Shown: in pieces, positions 9,300 through 19,046 of the stretch
How positions within the stretch are numbered: the stretch's first letter is position 1
How the letters are laid out: each line of letters starts with the position of its first letter
Assembly: GCA_002067205.1 (NCBI GenBank)
Contig: MVQL01000210.1
Coordinates: 167,558 to 231,557 of the forward strand
DNA: 64,000 nucleotides
Source of the DNA: Pelotomaculum sp. PtaB.Bin104
GTDB lineage: Bacteria; Bacillota; Desulfotomaculia; Desulfotomaculales; Pelotomaculaceae
Reading direction: 5' to 3'
Notes under the pieces: model-generated
Seen by the model: the letters and a program-made list of their open reading frames with translations, nothing else
What the model was told of the DNA's origin: nothing
The model's database searches: none
Position numbers and translations under genes: made by a program

Positions 9300-9868
9300 C
9301 CGCCTCCTTCCTCGATCAAGATCACTATTGGCGCATTCTCGGCGCGGTTGACCATGCTTATTTTAATTACGTTGTAATGTGCCCGGTCAAGGCCAGCGGC
9401 AAATTGTAAGACAGCGTTGCACTCTTCAGCTCCACCCGGGTGGCCGGGATAACCGACCAGGCCAACTCTTCCCCCCCGGCGTAACAGACTGACTGCTGCC
9501 TGCAACGAGGCGATGGTAGTTTCCGGCCTGGTCATCAAGTCATGGCTGGCACCCGGCAGGTAACCCAGATTATACAGCACAGCATCCACCGGCCCGGCCA
9601 CCAGCCTGTCCATTTTCTCATGACCGGCCTGAAATAGTGTGACCTGCCCGGCAAGTCCATGCCCTTCAAGCAAGTTACGAGTCTTGAGCAAAGCCTGCTC
9701 CTGTATGTCAAAAGCGTAGACCCTCCCAATAGGCCCAACCTGACGGGCTAGATAAAGGGTATCATTTCCGTTTCCCGCAGTCGCATCAACCGCCGTCCCG
9801 CCATGCGTCAAAACTTCACTTATAAATATGTGCGCCAAGTTGACCGCGCTCCCCAGCCCCTTATTCAC
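9296..9868 (-). CDS. mnmM: YtqB/MnmM-like class I SAM-dependent methyltransferase
   Basis: 190-aa Rossmann methyltransferase of the PF06962 (YtqB) group, once called putative rRNA methylase. In Bacillus this family (MnmM) methylates nm5s2U34 to mnm5s2U34 in tRNA. The SAM motif [17 protein letters not shown] lies at residues 26-42; motif IV reads [17 protein letters not shown], the NLGYLPG signature of the group. A GTG start overlaps the stop of nadK, and its own stop overlaps the start of argR, so translation is tightly coupled. Family is clear; the precise substrate is inferred from homology. Confidence 0.85.
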   Translation of the reverse strand: MNKGLGSAVNLAHIFISEVLTHGGTAVDATAGNGNDTLYLARQVGPIGRVYAFDIQEQALLKTRNLLEGHGLAGQVTLFQAGHEKMDRLVAGPVDAVLYNLGYLPGASHDLMTRPETTIASLQAAVSLLRRGGRVGLVGYPGHPGGAEECNAVLQFAAGLDRAHYNVIKISMVNRAENAPIVILIEEGGG

Positions 9869-10730
9869 AGGTGCGCACAGTTTCTTCTTTTAATTTTTTC
9901 CTAAGCACATCAAAAAAACCCCGCCCCTGCAGCCTGATAAATTTGGCCTTATTAGTCGCGCGCTTAAGTATAACCTGATCGTGCTGCTGCAGCTGGAAGC
10001 CATGCTGTCCGTCCATAGTCAGCTTTACTTCGCCATGGCTGGAGAGGACAACCACCTTGGTCACGCTTTCCGGTGCAACCACCAGCGGTCTGGCCCAAAG
10101 GCTGTGGGGACAAATCGGGGTAATCAGCATTAAGTCCAGGTCAGGGGTCACCAGAGGTCCGCCGGCTGAAAGTGAATAGGCTGTTGAGCCGGTAGGGCTG
10201 GCTATAATCAGGCCATCAGCCGGGTAAGTATTGACATATTGCTCATTAACATACGTTTCTAACATGATTAGCCTGGCGAAAGCGCCCTTGGAGATCACGG
10301 CGTCATTCAATCCTACAAACTGTTCTACAACTTGACCCTCCCGGTATACCTGCGCCTCCAGCATCATCCGCTCGTCAATAATATAATTTCCGCTGAGCAG
10401 TTTTTCCAGGGCAGGTAAAACCTCGGGCAAGTCTACTTCAGTCAGAAAGCCCAGGTGGCCCAAGTTAACTCCAATAATCGGGATTTCTGCTGATGCAACC
10501 TTCCTGGTCGTACTGAGCAGAGTGCCATCCCCCCCAAAAACAATTACACACTCAGCCTGCTCAACCAGACAGTTCTGTGCTGTTCCCAGCCTGGCCAGGC
10601 CAATGGCACCGGCGGCGGCCTCTTCAACCAGTACCTTGCAGCCCCTGCCCTCCAACCAACGGACAATTTCCCCAACCAGGCACACAACGCCCTTTTTCTT
10701 TAAATTGACCACCAGCCCAATAGTGTTCAT
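9861..10730 (-). CDS. nadK: NAD kinase
   Basis: ATP-dependent phosphorylation of NAD+ to NADP+. 289 aa. Diagnostic motifs: [12 protein letters not shown] (residues 65-76), [12 protein letters not shown], and the NAD-binding [14 protein letters not shown]. The start ATG is preceded by GGGAGG at about ten bases. It is in the conserved dxs-tlyA-nadK-argR-recN order. Confidence 0.97.
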   Translation of the reverse strand: MNTIGLVVNLKKKGVVCLVGEIVRWLEGRGCKVLVEEAAAGAIGLARLGTAQNCLVEQAECVIVFGGDGTLLSTTRKVASAEIPIIGVNLGHLGFLTEVDLPEVLPALEKLLSGNYIIDERMMLEAQVYREGQVVEQFVGLNDAVISKGAFARLIMLETYVNEQYVNTYPADGLIIASPTGSTAYSLSAGGPLVTPDLDLMLITPICPHSLWARPLVVAPESVTKVVVLSSHGEVKLTMDGQHGFQLQQHDQVILKRATNKAKFIRLQGRGFFDVLRKKLKEETVRTCE

Positions 10731-10801
10731 TTCAGGAGACCTCCCAGAATCCAGGCATTGGTGAAAAAAACCTTATCATCGATCTGCTTATAGATGAAGG
10801 T

Positions 10802-11614
10802 TTAGTATTGGTATAACTCAGCATGGGCGCGCTCAACCACATTTTGAAGATCAAAAGAAAGCCCGCTCCCGCTGCCTAATTTCTTAAAAAAAACCAGGTA
10901 TTCGATATTCCCCTCAGGCCCGGTAACAGGTGAAAAATCAAGCCCGGCGACCGACCAACCTAAAGCTAGGATTAGACCGGTGACCTTCTGGAGCACTTCC
11001 AGGTGCACTGCTGCGTCCCGAACCACCCCTTTCTTGCCGACCTTTTCCCGGCCGGCTTCAAACTGGGGTTTAATCAATGCAACCCCTGTCGCTTCCGGGT
11101 GAGTAAGCTCCTCTATCTTAGGCAGCACCTTGCTCAGCGAAATGAATGAAACATCAACAGTTACAAAATCAGGTGTCTCTACAAAAACCTCTTTTGTTAA
11201 ATAGCGTATGTTAGTGCGTTCTAGCACTACCACCCGCGGGTCGCTTCTTAGCGACCAGGCTAATTGGCCATAGCCCACGTCCACAGCATACACCTGTCTC
11301 GCCCTGTGCTTGAGCGCGCAATCGGTAAACCCACCGGTAGAAGCGCCTACATCAAGCACTACCTTATTTGAAAGGTCAAGGTCAAAAACGTTAATCGCTT
11401 TTTCAAGCTTCAGACCGCCCCGGCTGACATAAGGAGACGCGTTCCCCCGTACCTCAAGCACTGCGTCCGGGTTAACTGCCCGCCCCGGCTTGTCCACCAG
11501 CTTGTTATTTACATACACTAGGCCGGCCATCACCGCCGCCCGGGCCTTCTCACGGCTTTCACACAGGCCGGCCTCGTATAGCCGGACATCCAGCCTTTGC
11601 TTCTTCTGGGACAT
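10802..11614 (-). CDS. tlyA: TlyA-family rRNA 2'-O-methyltransferase (hemolysin-like)
   Basis: 270 aa. An N-terminal S4 RNA-binding domain (KQRLDVRLYEAGLCESREKA, residues 4-23) is followed by an FtsJ-like methyltransferase with VVLDVGASTGGFTDCALKH and the catalytic-region PDFVTVDVSFISL and ALIKPQFEAG. TlyA of mycobacteria 2'-O-methylates C1409 of 16S and C1920 of 23S rRNA; substrate here is assumed. ATG follows GGGGGGATTTTAT. It starts 27 bp after dxs ends, in the same operon. Confidence 0.93.
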   Translation of the reverse strand: MSQKKQRLDVRLYEAGLCESREKARAAVMAGLVYVNNKLVDKPGRAVNPDAVLEVRGNASPYVSRGGLKLEKAINVFDLDLSNKVVLDVGASTGGFTDCALKHRARQVYAVDVGYGQLAWSLRSDPRVVVLERTNIRYLTKEVFVETPDFVTVDVSFISLSKVLPKIEELTHPEATGVALIKPQFEAGREKVGKKGVVRDAAVHLEVLQKVTGLILALGWSVAGLDFSPVTGPEGNIEYLVFFKKLGSGSGLSFDLQNVVERAHAELYQY

Positions 11615-11641
11615 ATAAAATCCCCCCGCACCCGCACGAGC

Positions 11642-13549
11642 TTAGTCAGAAACTGCCTTGAGCTTTCTAAGCCGGCCTTTTGATCCACACATTTCGGTGA
11701 TCTTTCTCACTAGCTGGTTCACGGAAAGACCATGCTTTTCCATGATCAACGAATGCTTGCCATGCTCAACAAAGTTGTCAGGAATCCCAAAGCGGTACAC
11801 CTCCACCCTATTCACCCCGCGTGTCGACAGCAATTCCAGCACCGCGCTGCCAAACCCGCCCTGCAGCACATGTTCTTCCAGGGTAAATACTTTTCTTGTA
11901 CGGTCAGCGTATTTCAGGATACACTCTTCATCAAGGGGCTTAATAAAGCGGGCGTTTATCACTGTGGCCTTGATACCCCATTTGGCCAGCAGGTTAGCGG
12001 CCTCCTCGGCCCGGCTAACCATGCTTCCCACCGCCAGCAGGGTCAGGTCTGACCCTTCGCGGAGTACCTCAGCCTGACCTATTGGCAATATTTTCTGATA
12101 ATCGTCTATTTTAACGCCCAGCCCTGCCCCCCGCGGGTAGCGTACAGCGGACGGCCCGGAGTGGTCAACGGCAGTGGCCAGCATGTGTTGCAGCTCATTC
12201 TCGTCTTTTGGCGCCATCACAATCATATTGGGGATCGGCCTTAAAAAAGAATAATCAAAAAGCCCGTGATGGGTTGGGCCGTCATCACCGACAATGCCTG
12301 CACGGTCGATGGCAAAAGTAACCGGCAGGTTTTGCAGACAGATGTCGTGTAAAATTTGATCGTAAGCCCTTTGTAGGAAGGTTGAGTAGATCGCCACCAC
12401 CGGGTGGTACCCCCCTGCACTAAGACCGGCGGCCAGTGTCACCCCGTGCTGCTCAGCAATACCCACATCGAAAAAACGCTCAGGGAAATTTTTAGCAAAT
12501 TTAGTTAAGCCGGTGCCACCTGGCATGGCTGCGGTAATCGCCAAGAGCTTTGAATTTTTCGCCGCCAGTCTAACTATTGTATTGCCAAACACTTCCGTAT
12601 AAGAAGGGGCGCTACTATTTTTAATTACCTGGCCACTATCAACGTTGAAGGGGCCAATGCCATGAAATTGATCCGGGTTATCTTCAGCCGGCTGGTAGCC
12701 CTTGCCTTTTTTTGTAACCACATGGACCAGTACCGGGCCTTTGATGGCTCTAGCGCGCTGCAGAACAGTGTCAATCGCTTTAAGATCATGTCCGTCCACA
12801 GGTCCCAAGTAAAAAAAACCCAGCTCTTCAAAAATCATTCCAGGCACTACCAGATATTTTAAGCTGTCTTTAAGTCTTTCCCCGAGACGTAATAGGGTAG
12901 GACCAATCGGCATTTTGCGCAGTAGTTGTTCTATTTCTTCCTTGCCTTTTGAGTACATCGGATCGGTCCGCAGGCGGTTTAAATAACCGGACATCGCCCC
13001 CACATTTTGAGCAATGGACATTTCATTATCGTTTAAGATCACAATCAAGTCTTTCTTCAAATGACCGGCGTGATTAAGCGCCTCGTAGGACATCCCCCCG
13101 GTCATAGCGCCGTCACCGATAACCGCTATTACCGAATAGCTGCCCCCTTTCAAGTCTCTAGCCACCGCCAGGCCCAGGGCCGCGGATATTGAGGTGCTGC
13201 TATGCCCCGTTCCAAAAGCGTCATGGACATTTTCGCTGGGACGGGGGAAACCGCTGAGCCCGCCGAACTGGCGCAGGGTCTCGAATTCATCAAAGCGTCC
13301 GGTTAGAAGCTTGTGAACGTAGCTCTGGTGCCCGACATCCCAGATGATCTTGTCGGCAGGCGAGTTGAAAACGCGGTGTAGGGCTAGGGTCAGCTCCACC
13401 ACTCCCAAATTCGGGGCCAAATGTCCCCCGTTTTTGGCCACAGTCTCAATGATAATCCGGCGAATTTCTGCTGCTAAGTCATGCATTTGGCTTATATTTA
13501 ATGAACGGATATCCCGGGGGGAGCGGATATTTTTCAAAATATTGCTCAT
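11642..13549 (-). CDS. dxs: 1-deoxy-D-xylulose-5-phosphate synthase
   Basis: First enzyme of the MEP isoprenoid pathway; condenses pyruvate and glyceraldehyde-3-phosphate using thiamine diphosphate. 635 aa, full length. Visible motifs: the catalytic-His region [17 protein letters not shown], the ThDP motif [19 protein letters not shown], and the Pyr-domain [18 protein letters not shown]. The start ATG overlaps the stop of the upstream oapA gene (TAATG). Together with ispA on the other side of the OLE RNA, it brackets that locus with isoprenoid genes. Confidence 0.98.
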   Translation of the reverse strand: MSNILKNIRSPRDIRSLNISQMHDLAAEIRRIIIETVAKNGGHLAPNLGVVELTLALHRVFNSPADKIIWDVGHQSYVHKLLTGRFDEFETLRQFGGLSGFPRPSENVHDAFGTGHSSTSISAALGLAVARDLKGGSYSVIAVIGDGAMTGGMSYEALNHAGHLKKDLIVILNDNEMSIAQNVGAMSGYLNRLRTDPMYSKGKEEIEQLLRKMPIGPTLLRLGERLKDSLKYLVVPGMIFEELGFFYLGPVDGHDLKAIDTVLQRARAIKGPVLVHVVTKKGKGYQPAEDNPDQFHGIGPFNVDSGQVIKNSSAPSYTEVFGNTIVRLAAKNSKLLAITAAMPGGTGLTKFAKNFPERFFDVGIAEQHGVTLAAGLSAGGYHPVVAIYSTFLQRAYDQILHDICLQNLPVTFAIDRAGIVGDDGPTHHGLFDYSFLRPIPNMIVMAPKDENELQHMLATAVDHSGPSAVRYPRGAGLGVKIDDYQKILPIGQAEVLREGSDLTLLAVGSMVSRAEEAANLLAKWGIKATVINARFIKPLDEECILKYADRTRKVFTLEEHVLQGGFGSAVLELLSTRGVNRVEVYRFGIPDNFVEHGKHSLIMEKHGLSVNQLVRKITEMCGSKGRLRKLKAVSD

Positions 13550-14151
13550 TATTTACCCACCTTCTGCCTGTGCTTAAGTCCCCGGCGCTTCTGAAACGGG
13601 CTGTATCCTGTTAAATTCTCGATACTAGCCATGACCTTCCCGGCAATGAATACAACTTCATTGGGGTAGCTTAAGGAAATTTTTTTTCCAACTGCCTTAC
13701 CGGTAACGATGAAAACAGAAATAAGGGCGGTAAGCAGCACATTCAGCCAAAACTGTTCGAGCTGCAGTCCCGCCCTCACGATTTGGACCACAATTGAAAT
13801 CCCCAGCGCGCCGCTTACCGTTGTGGTTATGTCACCAATAATATCATTGGCAATGTTGGCTACCTTATCGGCATTTTTAATTAGCTGCAACCCTTGACTG
13901 GCACCCTCGATCCGCTTAGCCGCCTTGGCATTGAAAGGTGCATGAGAAGCTGCTGTTACTGCTGTGCCAACCAAATCCGCAGTGATATTAATTAAGATAA
14001 TGAGGATTAAAAAAACTATGGATAAGATTAAGTTATTTAATTTTGAAGCAAAAATTTCTGAAAGACAACTAAATAAAACCGCCAGGATAAACGAGCCAAT
14101 GCCTGCCATAAAAATATATCTACCGGAAACAGTAGACTTATTATTGCCCAA
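13549..14151 (-). CDS. oapA: OLE-RNA-associated membrane protein OapA (DUF21/CNNM-like)
   Basis: About 200-aa integral membrane protein with four hydrophobic segments: residues ~10-30, ~40-62, ~115-150 and a later one. Between them is a DUF21/CNNM-like helical stretch ([20 protein letters not shown]). Size, topology and the position between the OLE-like RNA and dxs match OapA, which binds OLE RNA at the membrane in Halalkalibacterium halodurans and resembles CorC/CNNM magnesium proteins. Start: TTG at 14151 lies six bases after GAGGTG; GTG at 14160 or TTG at 14172 are alternatives. It overlaps dxs by TAATG. The call rests on synteny and topology, so it is probable rather than proven. Confidence 0.8.
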   Translation of the reverse strand: MGNNKSTVSGRYIFMAGIGSFILAVLFSCLSEIFASKLNNLILSIVFLILIILINITADLVGTAVTAASHAPFNAKAAKRIEGASQGLQLIKNADKVANIANDIIGDITTTVSGALGISIVVQIVRAGLQLEQFWLNVLLTALISVFIVTGKAVGKKISLSYPNEVVFIAGKVMASIENLTGYSPFQKRRGLKHRQKVGK

Positions 14152-14239
14152 TAAATTCACCTCATACTGCAACGGCGGGCGGGTTAATATTAATATTATA
14201 AAACCGGTTCCAGCTAATCAAGACTTTTATTTATACTAG

Positions 14240-14872
14240 GACACAATATGTATTAAAGATAAGTGACAGCAGACTGGGTAAATATTGTGGCTTAGGTCTA
14301 GCAGGTTTTCCCAAACATTTACCGGCTGTCACCAAACCGGCGGTTTCCCTTTAAATCTGTTTCCGGCCGTTACCGTTACCGGGGCTAGATTACCACTTAG
14401 TCCACACTTTAATCCCCAGCCTGCCCCGGTATCCCGGACAGTCTAGGAGTTTTCCTCAACAGATCTTGCCTTTTCTAGCCTCTTTTGCAGCAAGGGTTTC
14501 ATTCAACAAGCCAACCGTTCACGGGCCCGTGTCCGGCACTTGTAAAGCTGAAATCCACCGTTGCCACTCAAGGCAGGCTACACTGCACGCAGCTTTGACC
14601 ACATGCAGGTTTAATCCCAAGCCATAGTTGACCATCCGCCGATAAGCGATATGGCTGCCCACGTACTTGGGTCTCCACGGGGGCAGGGTCAACGCCTGCA
14701 TGCCATTGCAGGTCGCCCTACCCCCTTAACTCCCAGTACCAGCTCCCGACTGGGCGTCAGCAGCCAGCACCAGGAACTTCATCGTTGTGCCCTTAGCGGA
14801 TTTTTAGGCCCGCCTTCAAAAAGGAAGATCTGACTAGAATACTGAGTCACTTATCGAATAAAGCACGCTTAC
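14240..14872 (-). ncRNA. ole: OLE RNA (ornate large extremophilic RNA)
   Basis: A ~630-nt GC-richer, non-coding stretch between ispA and oapA, with no convincing reading frame on either strand. Position, size (family about 600 nt), strand and the partner oapA match OLE RNA, a large structured RNA of extremophilic/anaerobic Firmicutes. A perfect 10-bp helix closes the molecule: 14846-14855 with 14258-14267 (GATAAGTGAC/GTCACTTATC). Local helices include CCTGCA/TGCAGG (14695-14700/14707-14712), CCCAGT/ACTGGG (14732-14737/14749-14754) and the 12-bp palindrome CACGGGCCCGTG at 14520-14531. A consensus-like promoter lies just upstream. Ends are estimates; the recognition is from context and architecture, not from an alignment. 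Confidence 0.85.
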
Positions 14873-14878
14873 TTAATA

Positions 14879-14907
14879 ATTATAACAAAACAACTGATTA
14901 CTTTCAA
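14879..14907 (-). promoter_or_regulatory. Sigma-A promoter driving the OLE RNA
   Basis: In minus-strand sense, TTGAAA (14902-14907), a 17-bp spacer and a perfect TATAAT (14879-14884). Transcription would begin near 14872, about 17 bases before the closing helix of the RNA. The remaining ~155 bp up to the ispA stop hold nothing recognisable. Confidence 0.75.
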
Positions 14908-15062
14908 ATACCGTTATTTCTTTTAATTAGCATGAAAAACAGCAGCAACTCGCTGGTGGGCCGTTGTTTGCCGCTGAGTGTCTGCCGCTTTGCGAAGAGG
15001 CTGTTTTCTAATTCTAACGATACTGCTCTGTTGCTTGTGGTTGCGCCGCATGTTTTCATATT

Positions 15063-15944
15063 TCATCGCCGGCGGTTAATGACAAACCGGATCAATTGTC
15101 TTAAGAAATCCGCTTCACCGCCAAAACGCTCAAGAGCAGTGAGAGCCTCCGCCGCCGCCTGCTCTGCTTTAGCCCTGGCCTCCTTCAGGCCAAAAACAGA
15201 AGGATAGGTTACTTTTTTATTCTTGACATCGCTCCCTACCGGCTTGCCGATGACTGCTGCGTCACCCTCAACATCGAGGATATCGTCTATTATTTGAAAG
15301 GCAAGACCAAGTTGTTCAGCAAAACAGGTCAGGTCCGCCAACTGTCCTTCTTCCGCTCCGGCGAGGATCGCCCCGGTCCGCACGGCTGCCCGATACAGGG
15401 CGCCCGTTTTATACTTGTGAATATACTCCAGCGTACTAATGGGAATGCTTTCACCGGCGGAAAATATATCGACCACCTGACCGCCAATCATGCCATAAGT
15501 TCCAGCAGCAGACGCCACCTCACCGATTACCTTCACTATTTTATCCGGGCTACTCCGGCCGGACTCCGCCAGTAGAGAAAAAGCCAGGGTCAAAAGGGCA
15601 TCGCCAGCCAGGACAGCGATCGCCTCACCATAGATTTTGTGGCTGGTAGGCTTGCCCCGGCGGTAGTCGTCATCGTCAATAGAAGGCAAATCATCATGAA
15701 TAAGCGAGTAGGTATGTATCATTTCTAGAGCACAGGCGGCAGGCATCACTTCCTGCACCCGCCCTCCCACTGTTTCAGCCACGGCCATGACCAGCACCGG
15801 CCTGAGCCTCTTCCCCCCGCCCTTAATACTGTACCGCATCGCCTGATGTATCAATGGCGGGTAAGCATTAGCCGGCGGCAGATAAAGTTCAAGGGCCTCG
15901 TTAATAACAAGCGCCCTTTTCGCCAAAGCTTTTTCAAATTCCAA
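15063..15944 (-). CDS. ispA: Farnesyl/geranylgeranyl-type polyprenyl diphosphate synthase
   Basis: Chain-elongating short-chain trans-prenyltransferase (GPP/FPP synthesis). About 293 aa from TTG at 15944, preceded by AGGGGGCGAAAAAG; the open frame runs 12 codons further up, inside xseB. First Asp-rich motif [20 protein letters not shown] and second DDILDVEGD are intact, with the GGKRLRP substrate motif near residue 45. It overlaps the end of xseB by 11 bp, the common xseA/xseB/ispA arrangement. Confidence 0.95.
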   Translation of the reverse strand: MEFEKALAKRALVINEALELYLPPANAYPPLIHQAMRYSIKGGGKRLRPVLVMAVAETVGGRVQEVMPAACALEMIHTYSLIHDDLPSIDDDDYRRGKPTSHKIYGEAIAVLAGDALLTLAFSLLAESGRSSPDKIVKVIGEVASAAGTYGMIGGQVVDIFSAGESIPISTLEYIHKYKTGALYRAAVRTGAILAGAEEGQLADLTCFAEQLGLAFQIIDDILDVEGDAAVIGKPVGSDVKNKKVTYPSVFGLKEARAKAEQAAAEALTALERFGGEADFLRQLIRFVINRRR

Positions 15945-16203
15945 CTTTTTCGCCCCCTGATGCCAAAGTTTCAGCATCAATTTCCTTCAAGCTGATTTCT
16001 CCTTTTTCATTGGCCTTCAGCAAGGCTATGCGCTGCTCCGCCACAGTAAGCCGCTCATTACAGATTCGGGAGACTTCAATGCCCTCCGCAAACAGTTCTA
16101 ATGCCCGGTCCAGGGGCAACTGTCCATCCTCAAGCTCCCGTACTACTTCTTCTAAGCGTGCAATTGCTTCTTCAAAGGTCCTCTTTTTAGTTTTTGCGGC
16201 CAT
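15934..16203 (-). CDS. xseB: Exodeoxyribonuclease VII small subunit
   Basis: About 89 aa, helical coiled-coil subunit that binds XseA. Core [20 protein letters not shown] and [17 protein letters not shown] is the standard XseB signature. Start ATG (MAAKTKKR) follows GGAGG at seven bases; the 12 codons upstream are open but lack a site. It lies between fchA and ispA, while xseA is two genes upstream beyond folD. Confidence 0.95.
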   Translation of the reverse strand: MAAKTKKRTFEEAIARLEEVVRELEDGQLPLDRALELFAEGIEVSRICNERLTVAEQRIALLKANEKGEISLKEIDAETLASGGEKVGI

Positions 16204-16235
16204 TAGTTTCCTCCAGGTTTTTTCTTGAATCTCAA

Positions 16236-16874
16236 TCAAATCGGCCTTATTCTCTCCTGTACAATATCCAGGACCTTAGCCTTCAATTGGCTGGCCTCAG
16301 CCGTTATTACTTCTTTTCTAGCAGCCATTTTTTTCACATATTTCTGATCTGTGATCATTGACATATTGATTTCGGCACTTAAAAGCACCCCACTGATGGC
16401 GGCCTCAGTAAGCGCGGCGCCTACCCCGACATCGCTAATCACCAGCCTATTGCCAATGCCCGCGAGCTTGTCCGCTAGCCGAAGCCCTTCCAGGCAAACG
16501 CGCGCGGTTTCCAGTGGAATGTCAGTGGCAATCTTTAAAGCTTTTTGTATGGCCTCCTGGCGTGCTTTAATTTCACTATCTGTAATTTTGGGCAATCTTG
16601 CTGCAGCCATGTATCGATCAAAGGCCAACATGTCTTCATAAACTAATTTTTCTAGCCTGGGCATTAGGTTATTGATGGAGTCCAGGATTTCGTTAACCTG
16701 GCGCCCGAGATCCTGATCCTTTACATTCCCCGCAGTCAGCCGGCAAACCATAGCGATCATCGCCAATCCAAAATTTGCCACCACCGCGGATACACTGCCG
16801 CCACCTGGAGTCGGCTTGCTAGAAGCAGCAAGCTCGATTATTTCCCTCAAAGACTTATCGTAAAAATCACCCAC
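16236..16874 (-). CDS. fchA: Cyclodeaminase/cyclohydrolase family protein (FchA-like)
   Basis: 212-aa helical protein of the formiminotransferase-cyclodeaminase family (PF04961). In acetogens and related Clostridia, FchA is methenyl-tetrahydrofolate cyclohydrolase. The glycine-rich entry [19 protein letters not shown] (residues 17-35) and the [20 protein letters not shown] helix are typical. GTG start follows GGAGAAG. Adjacent folD already carries cyclohydrolase activity, so FchA is either a dedicated high-flux enzyme or has a variant role in one-carbon metabolism. Confidence 0.88.
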   Translation of the reverse strand: MGDFYDKSLREIIELAASSKPTPGGGSVSAVVANFGLAMIAMVCRLTAGNVKDQDLGRQVNEILDSINNLMPRLEKLVYEDMLAFDRYMAAARLPKITDSEIKARQEAIQKALKIATDIPLETARVCLEGLRLADKLAGIGNRLVISDVGVGAALTEAAISGVLLSAEINMSMITDQKYVKKMAARKEVITAEASQLKAKVLDIVQERIRPI

Positions 16875-16915
16875 AGTTTAATCTTCTCCACTTATTTATT
16901 GTAGCAATGATTAGG

Positions 16916-17776
16916 TTACTTAATATGTAATTTTTTTTGCAGTTGAATTGCCTTCAGCAAGTTCTTTTGAAGCATCACCGTGGTCAGACTGCCCACCCCA
17001 CCCGGTACTGGCGATATTGCGCCGGCTACCTTGCTTACGCTTTCAAAATCCACATCTCCGCAAATACCACCGTCAGCCTTTTCATTAATACCAGCATCAA
17101 TTACCACCGCACCCGGTCCAACCAAATCAGCCGTGATCAGCCCGGCCTTGCCGGCGGCCGTAATCAGGATGTCGGCCTGGCGAGTATGCCGGCTGAGCTC
17201 TTTTGTTTTGGTGTGGCAAACAGTAACAGTGGCATTTTGACCAAGCAGCATAAATACCAGCGGCTTCCCCACAGTTTCACCGCGCCCTACCAGCACAGTG
17301 TGCTTTCCCTCCAGCTCTATCCCGCTTTGTACTATTAATTCAATACAGCTCTGCGGAGTTGCCGGAAAGATTCCCTCGCCCATAGTAAACAGGTAGCCCC
17401 GGTTAACCGGGTGCACTCCGTCCACATCCTTAATCGGCAATATCGCCTCAATGACTTTTTGTTTATTTATTCTTTCGGGCAGCGGCAGCTCAAGCATGAT
17501 GCCATGGACACTCCGATCCAAATTCAACCGGCTGATCAACTCCAGCAACACTTGCTCTGGGATATCGACATCAAGGGCATGCATTTCAAACTCAATGCCG
17601 ACCCTGGCGCATGCTCTTTCCTTTGCCCGGGCATAAATCTCTGAGGCGAGGTCGTTGCCTACTAGCACTACAGCCAGCTTCGGACGGATCCCCTCTTCCC
17701 TGAGCAGGGCAATTTCTTTCGCAACTTCCTCACTAATGGAGGCCGCAATTTGCTTGCCATTAATTATAGTCGCCAT
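16916..17776 (-). CDS. folD: Bifunctional methylene-THF dehydrogenase/methenyl-THF cyclohydrolase
   Basis: 286 aa. Interconverts methylene-, methenyl- and formyl-tetrahydrofolate with NAD(P). The catalytic Lys is in IYARAKERACARVGI. GIMLELPLPERIN matches the usual GxxVQLPLP motif with Glu for Gln. The nucleotide-binding VLVGRGETVGKPLVFMLL and the PVPGGVGSLTTVMLQ C-terminal signature are intact. It sits between xseA and fchA. Confidence 0.97.
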   Translation of the reverse strand: MATIINGKQIAASISEEVAKEIALLREEGIRPKLAVVLVGNDLASEIYARAKERACARVGIEFEMHALDVDIPEQVLLELISRLNLDRSVHGIMLELPLPERINKQKVIEAILPIKDVDGVHPVNRGYLFTMGEGIFPATPQSCIELIVQSGIELEGKHTVLVGRGETVGKPLVFMLLGQNATVTVCHTKTKELSRHTRQADILITAAGKAGLITADLVGPGAVVIDAGINEKADGGICGDVDFESVSKVAGAISPVPGGVGSLTTVMLQKNLLKAIQLQKKLHIK

Positions 17777-17811
17777 TAGTTACTTCTTTCTTATCTTATG
17801 GATTCTTGATA

Positions 17812-19014
17812 TTATAGCTCCTTGGCTTCTACAACACATTGCAGAGACCCTTGATGCAGGCGGACTGATACTTGATCACCAGGCCCAACTTCTCCTGCAC
17901 TCCTGATCACATGCCTGCCGTCTGGCGTGGAGCAAATACTATAACCCCTAGCCAGAGTAGCCAGGGGGCTTAAAGTATTTAACTGAGCCACCAGCGCCGC
18001 CAACCGGTTGCCCGCTCGCTCGACTGCCCCGTGGACTTCTTGAGACAGGCGATAGTATAGAAAATCAACCGGTTGCTGTCTGGTGCAGCAAATATTGTCC
18101 ACTGGCCGGCTAAAAAAACGATTAGCCAGGCATAAATTCAAGCGGCGCCGCCCTGTGCTGATTTTTTCCTCCACAGCACGGACCAGCGTGGCTTGAATAG
18201 ACCGCAAGTAACGTTCCAGCTCTTTACGGTCAGGTACAGCCATTTCTGCTGCTGCTGAGGGTGTGGCAGCCCGGGCATCAGCAACAAAATCAGCGATGGT
18301 AAAGTCAGTCTCATGTCCAACTGCAGATATCACCGGAATTTTTGACAAGAAAATGCTCCTGGCCACTACTTCCGTGTTGAAAGCCCACAGATCTTCAAGA
18401 GACCCGCCACCCCTACCGGCAATAATTAGATCAATCCCACCCAACTGGTTTAATAGCTGGATGCCTCTAGATACTGCCAAGGGCGCCCCCTCACCCTGAA
18501 CCAATACGGGCACCAGTATAATTTCCAGGCCGGGCCAGCGGCGTCTAATAATTTCCACCATATCACGAACTGCCGCACCGGTGGGCGAGGTAACCAGACC
18601 GATCCGGTGCGGCAATAGTGGTAAAGCTTTTTTATACTTAGAATCAAACAAACCTTCTTGTTGCAGCTTATATTTGAGTTGCTCAAACGCTATAAATAGC
18701 GCGCCGGTGCCCTCCGGTTCTATTTCTTCCGCGTAGAGTTGATATACACCGTCACGTTCATATACTGAAACGTACCCACGAACCGTCACGGTCATACCAT
18801 TTTCCGGCTGGAAGGGTATTTTAATGCTGCGGGATCTGAACATCACTGTTTTTACACAGCTGTACTTGTCCTTTAGTGTAAAATAAAGATGCCCGGAGGA
18901 AGCGGCCTTAAAGTTGGATATTTCTCCTTTTACCCATACGTTGGCCAGCAGGTAATCGCTTACAATTAGTGAGCTAATATGCTTGGTTAGCTCTTGCACG
19001 TTTAATACCCGCAC
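17812..19014 (-). CDS. xseA: Exodeoxyribonuclease VII large subunit
   Basis: 400-aa catalytic subunit of the single-strand exonuclease that trims DNA ends. N-terminal OB fold (LANVWVKGEISNFKAASSGH) is followed by the XseA core with GLVTSPTGAAVRDMVEIIRR, IDLIIAGRGGGSLEDLWAFN and PVISAVGHETDFTIADFVAD. GTG start follows AAGGAG. Slightly shorter than E. coli XseA, as usual in Firmicutes. Confidence 0.97.
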   Translation of the reverse strand: MRVLNVQELTKHISSLIVSDYLLANVWVKGEISNFKAASSGHLYFTLKDKYSCVKTVMFRSRSIKIPFQPENGMTVTVRGYVSVYERDGVYQLYAEEIEPEGTGALFIAFEQLKYKLQQEGLFDSKYKKALPLLPHRIGLVTSPTGAAVRDMVEIIRRRWPGLEIILVPVLVQGEGAPLAVSRGIQLLNQLGGIDLIIAGRGGGSLEDLWAFNTEVVARSIFLSKIPVISAVGHETDFTIADFVADARAATPSAAAEMAVPDRKELERYLRSIQATLVRAVEEKISTGRRRLNLCLANRFFSRPVDNICCTRQQPVDFLYYRLSQEVHGAVERAGNRLAALVAQLNTLSPLATLARGYSICSTPDGRHVIRSAGEVGPGDQVSVRLHQGSLQCVVEAKEL

Positions 19015-19046
19015 CGGCTTATCTCCTTAAATCAGAGCAGGCTCAA

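Noticed and set aside
14519..14833. 60-codon frames on both strands inside the OLE region
   Set aside because: No ribosome-binding sites, odd composition, and the stretch is better explained as structured RNA.
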